From Alteraquisediminimonas sediminicola (GTDB lineage Bacteria > Pseudomonadota > Alphaproteobacteria > Sphingomonadales > Sphingomonadaceae), in NCBI RefSeq assembly GCF_019740335.1, contig NZ_JAHXZS010000002.1:248001-312000 (forward strand): a DNA stretch of 64,000 bases, in the 5' to 3' direction. The notes under the pieces are model-generated. The model was not told the DNA's origin and searched no databases. It saw only the letters and a program-made list of their open reading frames with translations. This document shows positions 33,487 through 42,328 of this stretch, in pieces. The position numbers and the translations under genes are program-made. Numbering within the stretch: the stretch's first letter is position 1; every line of letters begins with the position of its first letter.

Positions 33487-34272
33487 TCAGCCCGCCGCGT
33501 AGCCGCCATCAATGTGCAGCGCATCGCCATGAACATAACGCGCGGCACCAGAGGCGAGGAACACCACGACATCCGCGACTTCTTCCGGCTCGACATAGCG
33601 GCCCAGCGGGTGGCCGGCCTTGATCGCCGCATGCAGTTCATCGACCGGCGTGCCGCCCGTGATCTCGGAATAACGCTCGACAATGGCATCGAACATCTGG
33701 GACCGGACAACCCCCGGATGCACCGAATTCACGCGCACCGGATAGCCCAATTTCCCGAATTCCACGGCGGCGGTGCGGGTCAACATGCGAACGGCAGCCT
33801 TGCTGGTGCAATAGGCGCTGCTGAATGCGGCAGGCTTATCCGCCGCACCGGAAGCGATATTGATGATCGACGATCCACCGCGCCGTTTCGGGCCAGTCTC
33901 GCACATCAGATCAATCGCATGTTTGAGGCCGAGGAAAATGCCATCGACATTGATCGTCTGGCACCGCCGCCAATCGGCGAGCGACATATCCTGCAACCGA
34001 TCCATCGGCGCAATACCGGCATTGTTGATGAGAATATCCAACCGCCTATGATCGGCGCGCACGGCGGCGATCAGATCCTGCCATGCGTTTTCGCTGGTAA
34101 CATCGAGCTGGCGGTATTCGCTGCCCATCGGCGTTGCGGGAGCGGACATGATGTCGGTCGCGATAACCGTCACCCCTTCACGGCCCAACGCCTCGCAAAT
34201 CGCCCGGCCAATATTGCCGGTCGCGCCCGTGATCAGCGCGACGCTATTTTTCAAATCCATTTCCACTGTCAT
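33487..34272 (-). CDS. SDR oxidoreductase
   Basis: Short-chain dehydrogenase of about 261 residues. TGATGNIGRAICEALG cofactor loop, NNAGIAPMDR, IINIASGAADKPAAFSSAYCTSK catalytic Ser-Tyr-Lys segment, VHPGVV, and YVHGDALHIDGGYA end. It is a paralog of the SDR at 23827. The open frame runs up to 34329, overlapping the next gene; the start at 34272 (MTVEMDLKN) or 34260 (MDLKN) is better, because GGGGAGA is adjacent and homologous starts read M-D-L. The gene is 34 nt downstream of the SDR at 34307, same strand. Confidence 0.88.
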   Translation of the reverse strand: MTVEMDLKNSVALITGATGNIGRAICEALGREGVTVIATDIMSAPATPMGSEYRQLDVTSENAWQDLIAAVRADHRRLDILINNAGIAPMDRLQDMSLADWRRCQTINVDGIFLGLKHAIDLMCETGPKRRGGSSIINIASGAADKPAAFSSAYCTSKAAVRMLTRTAAVEFGKLGYPVRVNSVHPGVVRSQMFDAIVERYSEITGGTPVDELHAAIKAGHPLGRYVEPEEVADVVVFLASGAARYVHGDALHIDGGYAAG

Positions 34273-34306
34273 TCTCCCCAAGCCCCCAAAGGGGTGTTTC
34301 TGCAAC

Positions 34307-35092
34307 TCAATGGGCGTTATAGCCGCCATCGACGACCAGTTCCGACCCCGTCATATAGCTAGCGTCTTCGGACGCCAGAAAGGCGATGGCCGCCGCGATT
34401 TCATCCACTTCGGCCAAACGCCCGACCGGGGTCTCGCGTTCGTAAAAGGCGACATCTTCCGCACTGGCATTAGCGACCAACAAGGGCGTGCGCACGAACC
34501 CCGGATGGATCGAATTGACCCGCACCGGCAATTTCATCTGCGCGAATTCAACGGCGGTCGATTTGGAAAACAGCCGCACCCCGCCCTTGCTCGCGGAATA
34601 GGCGCTGGCATTGGCAAGGCCGTTCAATCCCATGCTAGACGACATGTTGATGATACTCGATCCCCCGCGCCGCGATGCCCCCGATGCCGCCAGCAAATCC
34701 ATGCAATGCTTGGTCGACAGAAACACCCCATCGAGATTGACGGACATCGTATGCCGCCAGCTTTCAAACTTTATGTCGCGGACCGGCGACACGCCGCCCA
34801 CGCCCGCATTGGCCACGAGAATATCAAGCCGCCCAAATCGCGTGGCGATCATCGCGGCGGCAGCTTCCCATTCGGCCTCGACGCAGACATTGAGACGCAA
34901 ATAGACCGCCTTGTCCCCGATCTCCGCCAATGAGGCTTCACCCGCCGCCTGATCCATAATGTCGGCGACCACCACCTGACAGCCTTCCGCCGCCAAGCGT
35001 TCCACCACCGCGCGACCAATGCCGTTCAAACCCCCGGTGACCAGCGCGACATTGCCCGCAAATCTTGGGCCAGCGTATTGATATTCTGCCAT
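34307..35092 (-). CDS. SDR oxidoreductase
   Basis: Short-chain dehydrogenase of 261 residues. LVTGGLNGIGRAVVERLAAEG, VANAGVGGVSPVRD, SSIINMSSSMGLNGLANASAYSASKGGVR catalytic stretch (Ser, YSASK), IHPGFVRTPLL, YMTGSELVVDGGYN end. A typical cyclohexanol/alcohol dehydrogenase-like layout. First gene of a two-SDR unit. It is divergent from the SDR at 35397, and the LacI-type palindrome at 35226-35239 lies between them. SD AGAGGGATGATCG. Confidence 0.92.
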   Translation of the reverse strand: MAEYQYAGPRFAGNVALVTGGLNGIGRAVVERLAAEGCQVVVADIMDQAAGEASLAEIGDKAVYLRLNVCVEAEWEAAAAMIATRFGRLDILVANAGVGGVSPVRDIKFESWRHTMSVNLDGVFLSTKHCMDLLAASGASRRGGSSIINMSSSMGLNGLANASAYSASKGGVRLFSKSTAVEFAQMKLPVRVNSIHPGFVRTPLLVANASAEDVAFYERETPVGRLAEVDEIAAAIAFLASEDASYMTGSELVVDGGYNAH

Positions 35093-35396
35093 CGATCATC
35101 CCTCTATATGATGTATTTTATTGAAATAACGTTGATTCACCTGAGCAGGATCAGCCCCAGCAACCGGGACTGCTGATGCGCAAGATCGCCGCTCTTGGCG
35201 TGACCAAGGGCTTATAGGGTTAAATTTGAAGCGCTTCAATTCAAAATCAGGCCAAGAGCGATTGTCGCCATCAACGGCAAGGATGCAACCGCCGCTAACA
35301 GAAATCCGCATCGACCGATGGAAGGGAATATCCTATATCGTCGCGACAAAGTCCCAGACAGGCAGCCCCCATCCGTTCACACGATCTGAAGCGAGC
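35093..35396. other. Divergent promoter region, 304 bp
   Basis: Gap between the SDR pair and the SDR at 35397. It holds the LacI palindrome at 35226-35239. An in-frame N-terminal extension of the rightward SDR could be read across it, but it has no SDR character and would cover the operator, so I leave it untranslated. Confidence 0.6.
35226..35239. promoter_or_regulatory. LacI-type operator candidate
   Basis: Perfect 14-bp palindrome TTGAAGCGCTTCAA, same core as at 32923-32934. It lies between divergent SDR operons, 134 bp upstream of the leftward start at 35092 and 158 bp upstream of the rightward start at 35397. Binding by the nearby LacI regulator is inferred. Confidence 0.6.
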
Positions 35397-36152
35397 ATGA
35401 CGATGACCAATCAACTTGCCGGCAAAACCGTCCTCATCACCGGCGCATCAAGCGGCTTGGGCGCGCATTTCGCATCGGTGCTGGCCGCCGCCGGGGCGCA
35501 TGTCCTGATCGCCGCCCGGCGCGAGGCCGCGCTTGCGACCTTGGCCGAACGGATTGCCGCCAGCGGGGGATCGGTTGAAGTCGCCCGGCTCGACGTGACT
35601 GACCCGACCAGTATTCAGGCGCTCGAACCCCGGCTGGCGACGCTCGATGTCCTCGTCAACAACGCAGGGCTGGTACGCGAGGCATCTGCCCTTGATCAGA
35701 GCGAAGATGATTGGGATGCGGTGATCGACACCAATCTCAAGGGCTGCTTCCTGATGGCGCAAGCGGCGGCACGCGCCATGAAAGCCCATGGCCGTGGCGG
35801 TCAGATCATCAATATAGCTTCGGTCCTTGGCCTGCGTCAGGCGGGGATGGTCTTGCCCTATGCCGTGTCCAAGGCCGGGTTGATCCAGATGACGAAGATC
35901 TTGGCCTTGGAATGGGCGCGGTACAATATTCAGGTCAACGCCATCGCCCCGGGCTATGTCGAGACCGAGCTCAACGAGGAATTCTGGGCGAGCGACCCCG
36001 GCAAAGCCATGATCCGCCGCATCCCGCAACGCCGCCTCGGCCAGATGGCAGACCTTGATGCGCCGTTGCTGATGCTCGCCTCCGGCGCGTCATCCTATAT
36101 GACCGGATCGGTTGTGGCCGTGGATGGCGGGCATCTGACCAGCAGCCTGTGA
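35397..36152 (+). CDS. SDR oxidoreductase
   Basis: Short-chain dehydrogenase of 251 residues from the ATG at 35397 (MTMTNQLAGKTVLITGASSGLGAHF). DVTDPTSI, NNAGLVREA, INIASVLGLRQAGMVLPYAVSKAGL catalytic segment with YAVSK, IAPGYVETEL, GASSYMTGSVVAVDGGH end. The longer frame adds 57 residues of low-quality sequence that include the operator, so it is rejected. Last chromosomal gene before the island; the attL repeat begins 60 nt after its stop. Confidence 0.88.
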   Translation: MTMTNQLAGKTVLITGASSGLGAHFASVLAAAGAHVLIAARREAALATLAERIAASGGSVEVARLDVTDPTSIQALEPRLATLDVLVNNAGLVREASALDQSEDDWDAVIDTNLKGCFLMAQAAARAMKAHGRGGQIINIASVLGLRQAGMVLPYAVSKAGLIQMTKILALEWARYNIQVNAIAPGYVETELNEEFWASDPGKAMIRRIPQRRLGQMADLDAPLLMLASGASSYMTGSVVAVDGGHLTSSL

Positions 36153-36211
36153 AGAGTGGGATTCGCCAGTCGCTTAGACTCGTCAGGACGAAATTATATA
36201 GAATAAAAAGA

Positions 36212-36228
36212 AAATGGTGGAGCCGAGC
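36212..36228 (+). repeat. Left attachment repeat (attL)
   Basis: AAATGGTGGAGCCGAGC, identical to 49792-49808. It is a fragment of the tRNA-Ala 3' end that is not joined to a tRNA here. Flanks differ directly after it (TC versus GG). Confidence 0.85.
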
Positions 36229-36348
36229 TCAGCATAACTCCTATCCACCCACATACAACAATGAACATTATTCATTATAAAACATGTATATATAAATAGA
36301 AACTGTCCGTCATTGTCTATTGACGTCCAGCCCAAGTACCCACATAAA

Positions 36349-36370
36349 GTGGGTATAAATGTGGGTATAT
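36349..36370 (+). repeat. Left tandem repeat, candidate integrase arm site
   Basis: Tandem GTGGGTATAAAT-GTGGGTA, with an upstream ACCCAC that makes a partial inverted repeat. Its mate at 49720-49741 matches 18 of 22 positions in the same orientation. Integrase arm sites normally occur inside both ends of an element; binding is inferred. Confidence 0.55.
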
Positions 36371-36384
36371 GGAGCTAGGCCGGC

Positions 36385-37545
36385 ATGGGAAAAATGACCG
36401 CATTAGGCGTCAAAGCATTAACACAGCCAGGCCGCTATCAAGACGGGCGCGGGTTGATGCTTTTGGTCAAACCGTCCGGCTCAAGATCATGGCAGTTACG
36501 AGTGCAAGCCGATGGCAAACGCCGCGACTTCGGCTTGGGATCTGCAAACAGCGTGGGCCTCTCTGAGGCACGCACCAAGGCCGATGAAATTCGCAAGCTT
36601 TACAAAAGCGGCGTTGATCCTGTTGCTCAGCGCCAGGCAGAAAAGCGCGCACAAATCTTGATCCCAACATTCCGCGTTGCGGCTGAAACAGCTCACGCGG
36701 AACTTGTGAGCGGCTGGCGTAATGTAAAGCATCGCGCGGACTGGTTATCGAGTCTTGAACGATACGCTTTCGGCGCGATTGGCGACCTCAGGATTGATTT
36801 GATTGATGGCCCGATGGTGCGCGAACTGTTGCTTCCCATCTGGCTGGAGAAGCCTGAGACGGCACGCAGGGTGCGCCAGAGGGTCAAGGGCGTGCTCGAC
36901 TGGGCAACGACTAAGGGCTTACGCACTTCGCTGGATCTGAGCGGTCTGAGCAAGGGCCTGCCACGCCAGCCGAAGTCAGATAATCACTTTGCGGCGATGG
37001 ATTATGAAAACATACCAGACTTCTGCGCAACCCTCAAAGCCGCGCCTGAGACTATCGGACGCCTGGCGTTACTGTTCACGATCTATACAGCAGCTCGCTC
37101 TGGGGAGACCCGCGGCGCGACATGGGAGGAAATCAACCTTGAAGCGAAGCAATGGACCATCCCGGCGGAACGTATGAAAGCAGGCAAAGAGCATATTGTC
37201 CCGCTATCTGAGCCCGCACTGGCGATCCTTAAGCGAATGCATGAGGCGAGGACGGGCATAAAAAGTGACCCGTTATTCCCAGGCAATCTCGGCAAGCCCC
37301 TCTCTGACATGACACTCTCCAAAATTCTGCGTGACATGGAATTGAAGGTGACCGTTCACGGCTTCCGGTCCAGCTTCAAGGATTGGGCCGTTGAGTCCAC
37401 AAGCTTTCCAGATGCAGTGTCAGAGGCTGCATTGGCCCATATGGACACTAACCGCGTCCGCGCAGCTTATCGCCGCACCGATTTTCTAAAAATGCGCGTT
37501 GATCTCATGGCTGCTTGGGCCACTCATTGTGGATCGGCTATATAA
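36385..37545 (+). CDS. Tyrosine recombinase integrase (phage P4-like)
   Basis: Site-specific integrase of 386 residues. N-terminal arm-binding domain of the DUF4102 kind (LMLLVKPSGSRSWQLRVQADGKRRDFGLGS); core-binding domain around residues 95-190; catalytic residues: Arg238 in AARSGETRGATW, His325 and Arg328 in VHGFRSSF, His352 in LAHMDTN, Tyr362 in AAYRRTD. Such integrases insert elements into tRNA genes. It reads away from the nearest attachment repeat and toward the cargo, which is unusual in that the intact tRNA lies at the far end. Start ATG 36385. Confidence 0.95.
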   Translation: MGKMTALGVKALTQPGRYQDGRGLMLLVKPSGSRSWQLRVQADGKRRDFGLGSANSVGLSEARTKADEIRKLYKSGVDPVAQRQAEKRAQILIPTFRVAAETAHAELVSGWRNVKHRADWLSSLERYAFGAIGDLRIDLIDGPMVRELLLPIWLEKPETARRVRQRVKGVLDWATTKGLRTSLDLSGLSKGLPRQPKSDNHFAAMDYENIPDFCATLKAAPETIGRLALLFTIYTAARSGETRGATWEEINLEAKQWTIPAERMKAGKEHIVPLSEPALAILKRMHEARTGIKSDPLFPGNLGKPLSDMTLSKILRDMELKVTVHGFRSSFKDWAVESTSFPDAVSEAALAHMDTNRVRAAYRRTDFLKMRVDLMAAWATHCGSAI

Positions 37546-37584
37546 AACGATGCGCCACTCGGCATAGCGCGAGCAAAGAAGCAC

Positions 37585-38046
37585 TCATTGAATGGCTGGC
37601 ACCACCTGCCTCTCGCGCTCAATCACTTTGATCATCGGAGCTGCGCCGCCTGAATCGATAACAACTTGTGCTTTGGCAATGAAGTCGTTGAGCTGTGCAC
37701 TCGTCATCTCATGCAGAGGCACCTCTCGCTCTTCAACAGCACCTTTGTTGAAGTGACCCGCCGCTTCCAGCATGGCACGCCCGGCAGACACACGGGCCGA
37801 AGCTGGAGCTGCGGTATCCTGCATAATGTCGACCAATGTCTTGATGGCAACATTCGCCCCGTGGGCTGAGATTAATCGCCCACGCAACTCTCGGATTGCC
37901 GCGACTATGTGCGGCTTCCTGATAAGCCGGTATGCTTCCTGTGCGGGCTCAGCGTAACCCGCCGTTCGCGCAGCCTGCGTGGGGGTGCAGCCAGTGGCTA
38001 CTAAATGATCTATGAAGCGCTGCTGCGGATCGGTGGGAGATGGCAT
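37585..38046 (-). CDS. Terminase small subunit-like protein
   Basis: Protein of 153 residues from the ATG at 38046 (MPSPTDPQQRF), which has AGGAGG seven nt before it; the longer frame to 38130 is rejected. Sequence QQRFIDHLVATGCTPTQAARTAGYAEPAQEAYRLIRKPHIVAAIRELRG is the helix-turn-helix of terminase small subunits; the C-terminal part has a helix (TSAQLNDFIAKAQVVIDSGG). No large terminase or capsid genes follow, so it is a relic or a helper of a phage-like packaging step, or an island repressor-like DNA-binding protein. Confidence 0.65.
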   Translation of the reverse strand: MPSPTDPQQRFIDHLVATGCTPTQAARTAGYAEPAQEAYRLIRKPHIVAAIRELRGRLISAHGANVAIKTLVDIMQDTAAPASARVSAGRAMLEAAGHFNKGAVEEREVPLHEMTSAQLNDFIAKAQVVIDSGGAAPMIKVIERERQVVPAIQ

Positions 38047-38154
38047 TGTCGACCTCCTGCAATAAGGTATCCAGATACCACAAAGCGATTGGGGCGGCAA
38101 TCCATAACCATTAAAATTGTTATACAACACAATGAGAATTGTAATTTATAAAAA

Positions 38155-40698
38155 TTAAAATTTAAAACCAAAAACTATGCCGGAACTAATAGGATCATTA
38201 AATACCCTCAAGTCATAGGCCCCTTTCCATTTATTTTTATATTTCCATATTTCGTGCTTTTCATTAAATATATTCTTCACCCAAAATCCTAATTCAATAT
38301 TCATCCCTCGCCAGCGAATACCATGCAGATCCAAGCGTGCCCCCGTATCTTCCGCACGGGAGGACTTATCACTCGTGATACCAGAATCATGCTCTCGACC
38401 TCTTACACTGCCGTAAATTTGCGCCTGCGCCTCAAGGTTCGATCCGAGCGAGAAATTGTGCGAGAGTGACAAGCTGGCTGCGTACTTCGGAGTGTAGGAA
38501 ATTGTCAGTGGAATGGACTGCACATTTTCATCTAATTTCAAATTCTGACTATGTCCTACTACGTCGGTATATATGAAACTTGCTTCCACTCTAAGTCTAG
38601 ATGGAAAAATAAAGATAGCATCCACTTCTGCGCCTCTTATTTCCGCAGAATTAGATCCATTCACTGTCTCTGATTTTGATATATTCGTATAGTTGGGAAT
38701 GTCGATTTGCGGATGGCGTAGGACACTTTTATAAGCTGCAACGTTCAGTCTCACAGTGCGATCCCAAAGGTCTGCCTTGTATCCAAGTTCCCATGTAGCG
38801 TTTTGCTCTGCGCCATAAACACGAAATGTAGGGGATCTCGTGTTTGCGCCGCCGGATCTGAAGGCGCGGCTCCATTTTAAATAGACACGGCCAACGCTAT
38901 TGATGTCGTATGCAACAGATATCGCGGGATCAAATCGCCGTTTTTTGAAAATCACCGGCATTGAATTTTCATTGGTTTCAACGGACTGCCCCTCCCGCAA
39001 GACAGGTCGGCCACGCTTGGTTTCCTCGGTATATCTTATGCCGGCATCAAGGATGATGCGACTGCCGGCCAGCGGCGGAGTCCAAGTGAGTTTTCCGAAC
39101 AATGCGCGAGACCGAGTATGCACTTCGCTGGAGCGGTTAGGCGAGAGCGCCTTCAATTCAATCCCGGGGATCTGTGAATATGAATTGCCCTCTTCGTTGA
39201 ATTGAATCGTGTCGGCGACAATGGCTCGATCAACACCCGACTCCACAAAATGAAACATTCCGACGAGATAGCGCAGATTCCCCGCGCGACCGCTCGCGTT
39301 CAACTCTCCATTGAACTGGTCCTGGACAACATTCGAATAACTGAGACGCCCCCCCGTGCCACCTTGAGAATATGGATTAAATATACCCGCACTTTGATCC
39401 CATTGATCCTGTTTCAGAGATCTCCAAGATGCGATCGCATTAACGGTCAGCCGGTCAGAAGGACGATAAGAGCCGCGCAAGGTATGACCTGTGACGAGAC
39501 CTCTACTCGGTTTCATGATAAATCCGCCACGTGCACTCCGGACGCGCTCACCTTCCACGGAGAAAATAGGCGCAATGGGAGGGTCTGTCGCATCGAGAGA
39601 CATCAGAACCGAATATCCGGGCGTACTCTTATCAATCGATCTGTCCCAGTCGTACAATAACTCAAGGTTCTGGGCGATCTCCCAAAGTGCTGAGGCCCTG
39701 AGCGCGTGGCGATCAGTTCGGTGCCAGTTGGTCTGGTTGGCCAGGGGATTTTTCACCCAGCCATCATTGGTATCCAATGATGCTGTGAAGCTGGCACTAA
39801 TGTTGCCCTGCCGCGGCAAGTCGACCCGAAGCGAGGCCTCCCTGCCGGAGAAACTACTCACACCAAATTTCCCCTCTGTCGCGAACTCACCCCTGGGTTT
39901 TCTCGTGATGATATTGATTGCGCCGCCGATGGAGTTTCTGCCGAACATTGTGCCTTGAGGCCCGCGCAGGATCTCTACACGTTCCACGTCCATAGTGTAG
40001 GCGCCGAGCCCCTGCACCCGACCAAGGTAAACGCCGTCCAGATAGACCCCAACGGTAGGATCACGTGTGATTTGCGTGGCGTCACTGGGGACGAGCCCTC
40101 TCATACCAACTGTCAGTGCAGATGATCGCCCAAGAAAAGGTACCACCCTCAAGGCAGGAACAATGCCTGACCCGAGATCCTTCAGCGACCTTACATTAAG
40201 GCCCGCCAACTCGTCATTTTCCAGCGCCACCATGGACACAGATGTTTGCTGAAGAAGAGTTTCCAGTTTCTCAGCGGTAACGACAATATCGGGCAGGGAA
40301 GGACAGGCTGACACTTTGCCCGCCGATGAGGCCTCCTCATCAAAGGGGGTGCATATTTTTATTGCCGGCGTCTCCGGCTTTATCGTTGACGAGATGGCCC
40401 GCCGAACGATGGCTACTGCGCCAAAATCATATTTTTTGGCTGTGAGGTTTGAGCCACGTAGAATAATCGCAAGAGCCTTGTCTGGAGACATGGCCCCTTT
40501 GACACCCTTGCTTCCGACCGATGCAACCTCGTCGGCCTTGTAGATCAGCTGTATGGCAGTCAACCTGGCATAGGCAGATAGAACGTCGCTAAGCCGCCCT
40601 TCAGGAATATCAAACTGAACTCGTTGCGCGTCAGCAGCGTGTGACACGCCCGATGATAGGGCCACACCCACGATGACAAGCGGTAACCGCATTCGCAT
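38155..40698 (-). CDS. TonB-dependent receptor with STN signalling domain (FecA-like)
   Basis: Outer-membrane receptor of 847 residues. N-terminal signal peptide (LPLVIVGVALSSGVSHAA), then the STN domain at about 25-100 (VQFDIPEGRLSDVLSAYARLTAIQLIYKADE) that contacts FecR in the periplasm, a plug with GRSSALTVGMRGLVPSDATQ and VERVEILRGPQGTMFGRNSIGGAINIITRKP, and a barrel ending in a C-terminal Phe (SGIVFGFKF). The plug is close to that of the receptor at 43163. It follows fecR by 62 nt. The barrel end is AT-rich compared with neighbours. Expected to import a siderophore or another large ligand and to signal its presence. Confidence 0.92.
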   Translation of the reverse strand: MRMRLPLVIVGVALSSGVSHAADAQRVQFDIPEGRLSDVLSAYARLTAIQLIYKADEVASVGSKGVKGAMSPDKALAIILRGSNLTAKKYDFGAVAIVRRAISSTIKPETPAIKICTPFDEEASSAGKVSACPSLPDIVVTAEKLETLLQQTSVSMVALENDELAGLNVRSLKDLGSGIVPALRVVPFLGRSSALTVGMRGLVPSDATQITRDPTVGVYLDGVYLGRVQGLGAYTMDVERVEILRGPQGTMFGRNSIGGAINIITRKPRGEFATEGKFGVSSFSGREASLRVDLPRQGNISASFTASLDTNDGWVKNPLANQTNWHRTDRHALRASALWEIAQNLELLYDWDRSIDKSTPGYSVLMSLDATDPPIAPIFSVEGERVRSARGGFIMKPSRGLVTGHTLRGSYRPSDRLTVNAIASWRSLKQDQWDQSAGIFNPYSQGGTGGRLSYSNVVQDQFNGELNASGRAGNLRYLVGMFHFVESGVDRAIVADTIQFNEEGNSYSQIPGIELKALSPNRSSEVHTRSRALFGKLTWTPPLAGSRIILDAGIRYTEETKRGRPVLREGQSVETNENSMPVIFKKRRFDPAISVAYDINSVGRVYLKWSRAFRSGGANTRSPTFRVYGAEQNATWELGYKADLWDRTVRLNVAAYKSVLRHPQIDIPNYTNISKSETVNGSNSAEIRGAEVDAIFIFPSRLRVEASFIYTDVVGHSQNLKLDENVQSIPLTISYTPKYAASLSLSHNFSLGSNLEAQAQIYGSVRGREHDSGITSDKSSRAEDTGARLDLHGIRWRGMNIELGFWVKNIFNEKHEIWKYKNKWKGAYDLRVFNDPISSGIVFGFKF

Positions 40699-40760
40699 TT
40701 ACGAATCTGTCCCCTCTGGCGCCCTCTCCCGTGCGCACGACCAACCCAAGACTATGTTCA

Positions 40761-41702
40761 TTATCGTGCGGAGAGTATGATCTCTCTCTCGTTTGACCTT
40801 ACCTTGACGCCATACGCAGTCTCGAGAATATGAACGAACTGATCCTCGTTGGCTAGATTGAATGCCCCCCCAATCTTCGTGGCGCCAACCTGATCATCCC
40901 CCACAATGACCTTGCGTTCATTATAGCGGTTAAACTGAGCCACGGCCTCACGGATCGGCGTTTCAGAGAAAGTGAGGATGCCAGTACGCCAGCTAAGCCT
41001 CCGCTCAAGAACGCTAGGGTCTTCGGAAAACACGAGCGAGGAGGAGCTACCCATGACTGCAGTCTGCCCTCGCGTGAGCACAGCTCCACCGGGGCCACTA
41101 ACCCTGACCCGTCCCTCCAATACGGATACGACCGTCTTGTTCGTCTGTTTTTCGACGCTGAATTTGGTGCCAAGTACCGTGACCGCCTGATCACCGGAAT
41201 GTACCACAAAGGGCCGTTTGGCATCATGCGTCACGCTGAAAAAGGCTTCACCGGATTTGATCCATAGTACGCGCTGTGCACTGGATTCCTCAAAACGTAC
41301 TGCTGTCGCCGAATTTAGCGTCAGTCGGGTGCCATCTGGCAGCACAGCCTCGCTGATACCGCCAAATCTCGTCGCATACTCGATCGATTTTGATGGCACT
41401 GTGGATGGTAGATGCTCGTGAACGAAGTAGCCACCCGATATACCCACCAAGAGGATCAGGCTGGCGGCCAATCCTTTCCAAAGGTGGACCCGCGATTCTC
41501 GTTCGTTGAGTGCCTGATCGCCTACAAGCCTTGTTATTTTGTTGTCGCCATATTCTAACCGCCAGAAGGCCGCCCGATGAGCCATGGAAGCGGCAAGCCA
41601 ATGATCGAGATGGCGCTGATCTTCGACAGACCAGCTATCATCCATGCGGCGCAGCAGGAAGTCCATGGCCTGGGTCTCGATTTCATCCGCGCTCAAACTC
41701 AC
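40761..41702 (-). CDS. FecR-family anti-sigma factor/transducer
   Basis: Inner-membrane protein of 313 residues. Cytoplasmic part (DFLLRRMDDSWSVEDQRHLDHWLAASMAHRAAFWRLE), one membrane segment (GLAASLILLVGISGGYFV), and a periplasmic FecR domain (YATRFGGISEAVLPDGTRLTLNSATAVRFEES, GEAFFSVTHDAKRPFVV, VLGTKFSVE) with a C-terminal STN-like part (RKVIVGDDQVGATKIGGAFNLANEDQFVHILETAYGVKV). It links receptor occupancy to the sigma factor. Overlaps the sigma gene by 4 nt. Confidence 0.93.
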   Translation of the reverse strand: MSLSADEIETQAMDFLLRRMDDSWSVEDQRHLDHWLAASMAHRAAFWRLEYGDNKITRLVGDQALNERESRVHLWKGLAASLILLVGISGGYFVHEHLPSTVPSKSIEYATRFGGISEAVLPDGTRLTLNSATAVRFEESSAQRVLWIKSGEAFFSVTHDAKRPFVVHSGDQAVTVLGTKFSVEKQTNKTVVSVLEGRVRVSGPGGAVLTRGQTAVMGSSSSLVFSEDPSVLERRLSWRTGILTFSETPIREAVAQFNRYNERKVIVGDDQVGATKIGGAFNLANEDQFVHILETAYGVKVRSNEREIILSAR

Positions 41703-42271
41703 GGTCCTACCTTTCGATTGCGCTTCGTATTGCCGGGCCGACGGATCTTCCCGTCGCCACCCAACAAGAAGTCTACCAATGCCCTCATGCCCAACATGGT
41801 TTGATGGTGTACGGAATCGATTCCAACCCCCAATTTAAAAGCCACTTCTTTTGCCGAAAGCCCCTCGATTTTTCGAAGTTTAATGACTGCTCGGCACTGC
41901 CTCGGTAATTTTTCCATGCCTCGCTCGAACCTGCTCATTTCTTGGCGAGCTTCAAAGAAGCGCTCCGGCGTGAGCCAATCCAACTCCATATCCTCTTCGC
42001 TGATACCATCAAATCCACTTCCCGCATTTGCCGGTCTGCGGAGACGCGATCGGTCGACAATCGCGTTGCGCGCAACAGCGAACAAATAAGCCCTCACATT
42101 CGCTGGCTGCGCTTCACACGCCTTGATCAGCATGCGCTCGTAGACATCCTGTCGAATATCAGGAAGGTCATGGAGGTCTGGCCATTGCCGCTTGATGAAG
42201 CGGTTGAGTGCCGGCTCCAACGGGAGAACGTGCTCCATAAACCAATTTCTGAGCCACGCGTCGTCGATCAT
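41699..42271 (-). CDS. ECF sigma factor, FecI-type
   Basis: RNA polymerase sigma factor of 190 residues. Region 2 is IKRQWPDLHDLPDIRQDVYERMLIKACEAQPANVRAYLFAVARNAIVDRSRLRR; region 4 is MEKLPRQCRAVIKLRKIEGLSAKEVAFKLGVGIDSVHHQTMLGMRALVDFLLG. First of the sigma-FecR-receptor unit, all overlapping or close. Probably activates the receptor operon and the island's other receptor. It lies 57 nt after the phosphatase stop, so separate promoters are likely. Confidence 0.92.
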   Translation of the reverse strand: MIDDAWLRNWFMEHVLPLEPALNRFIKRQWPDLHDLPDIRQDVYERMLIKACEAQPANVRAYLFAVARNAIVDRSRLRRPANAGSGFDGISEEDMELDWLTPERFFEARQEMSRFERGMEKLPRQCRAVIKLRKIEGLSAKEVAFKLGVGIDSVHHQTMLGMRALVDFLLGGDGKIRRPGNTKRNRKVGP

Positions 42272-42328
42272 CTCGGCAACCTCATTGTGCGACCATGCAT
42301 GTCATGCAGCCTTCCACCTGCGAAATGC

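Noticed and set aside
35226-35396. N-terminal extension of the SDR at 35397
   Set aside because: Extra 57 residues lack SDR features and span the LacI palindrome; ATG at 35397 starts the usual SDR N-terminus.
36385-38046. Complete prophage
   Set aside because: Only an integrase and a terminase small-subunit-like gene; no capsid, tail, portal or lysis genes.
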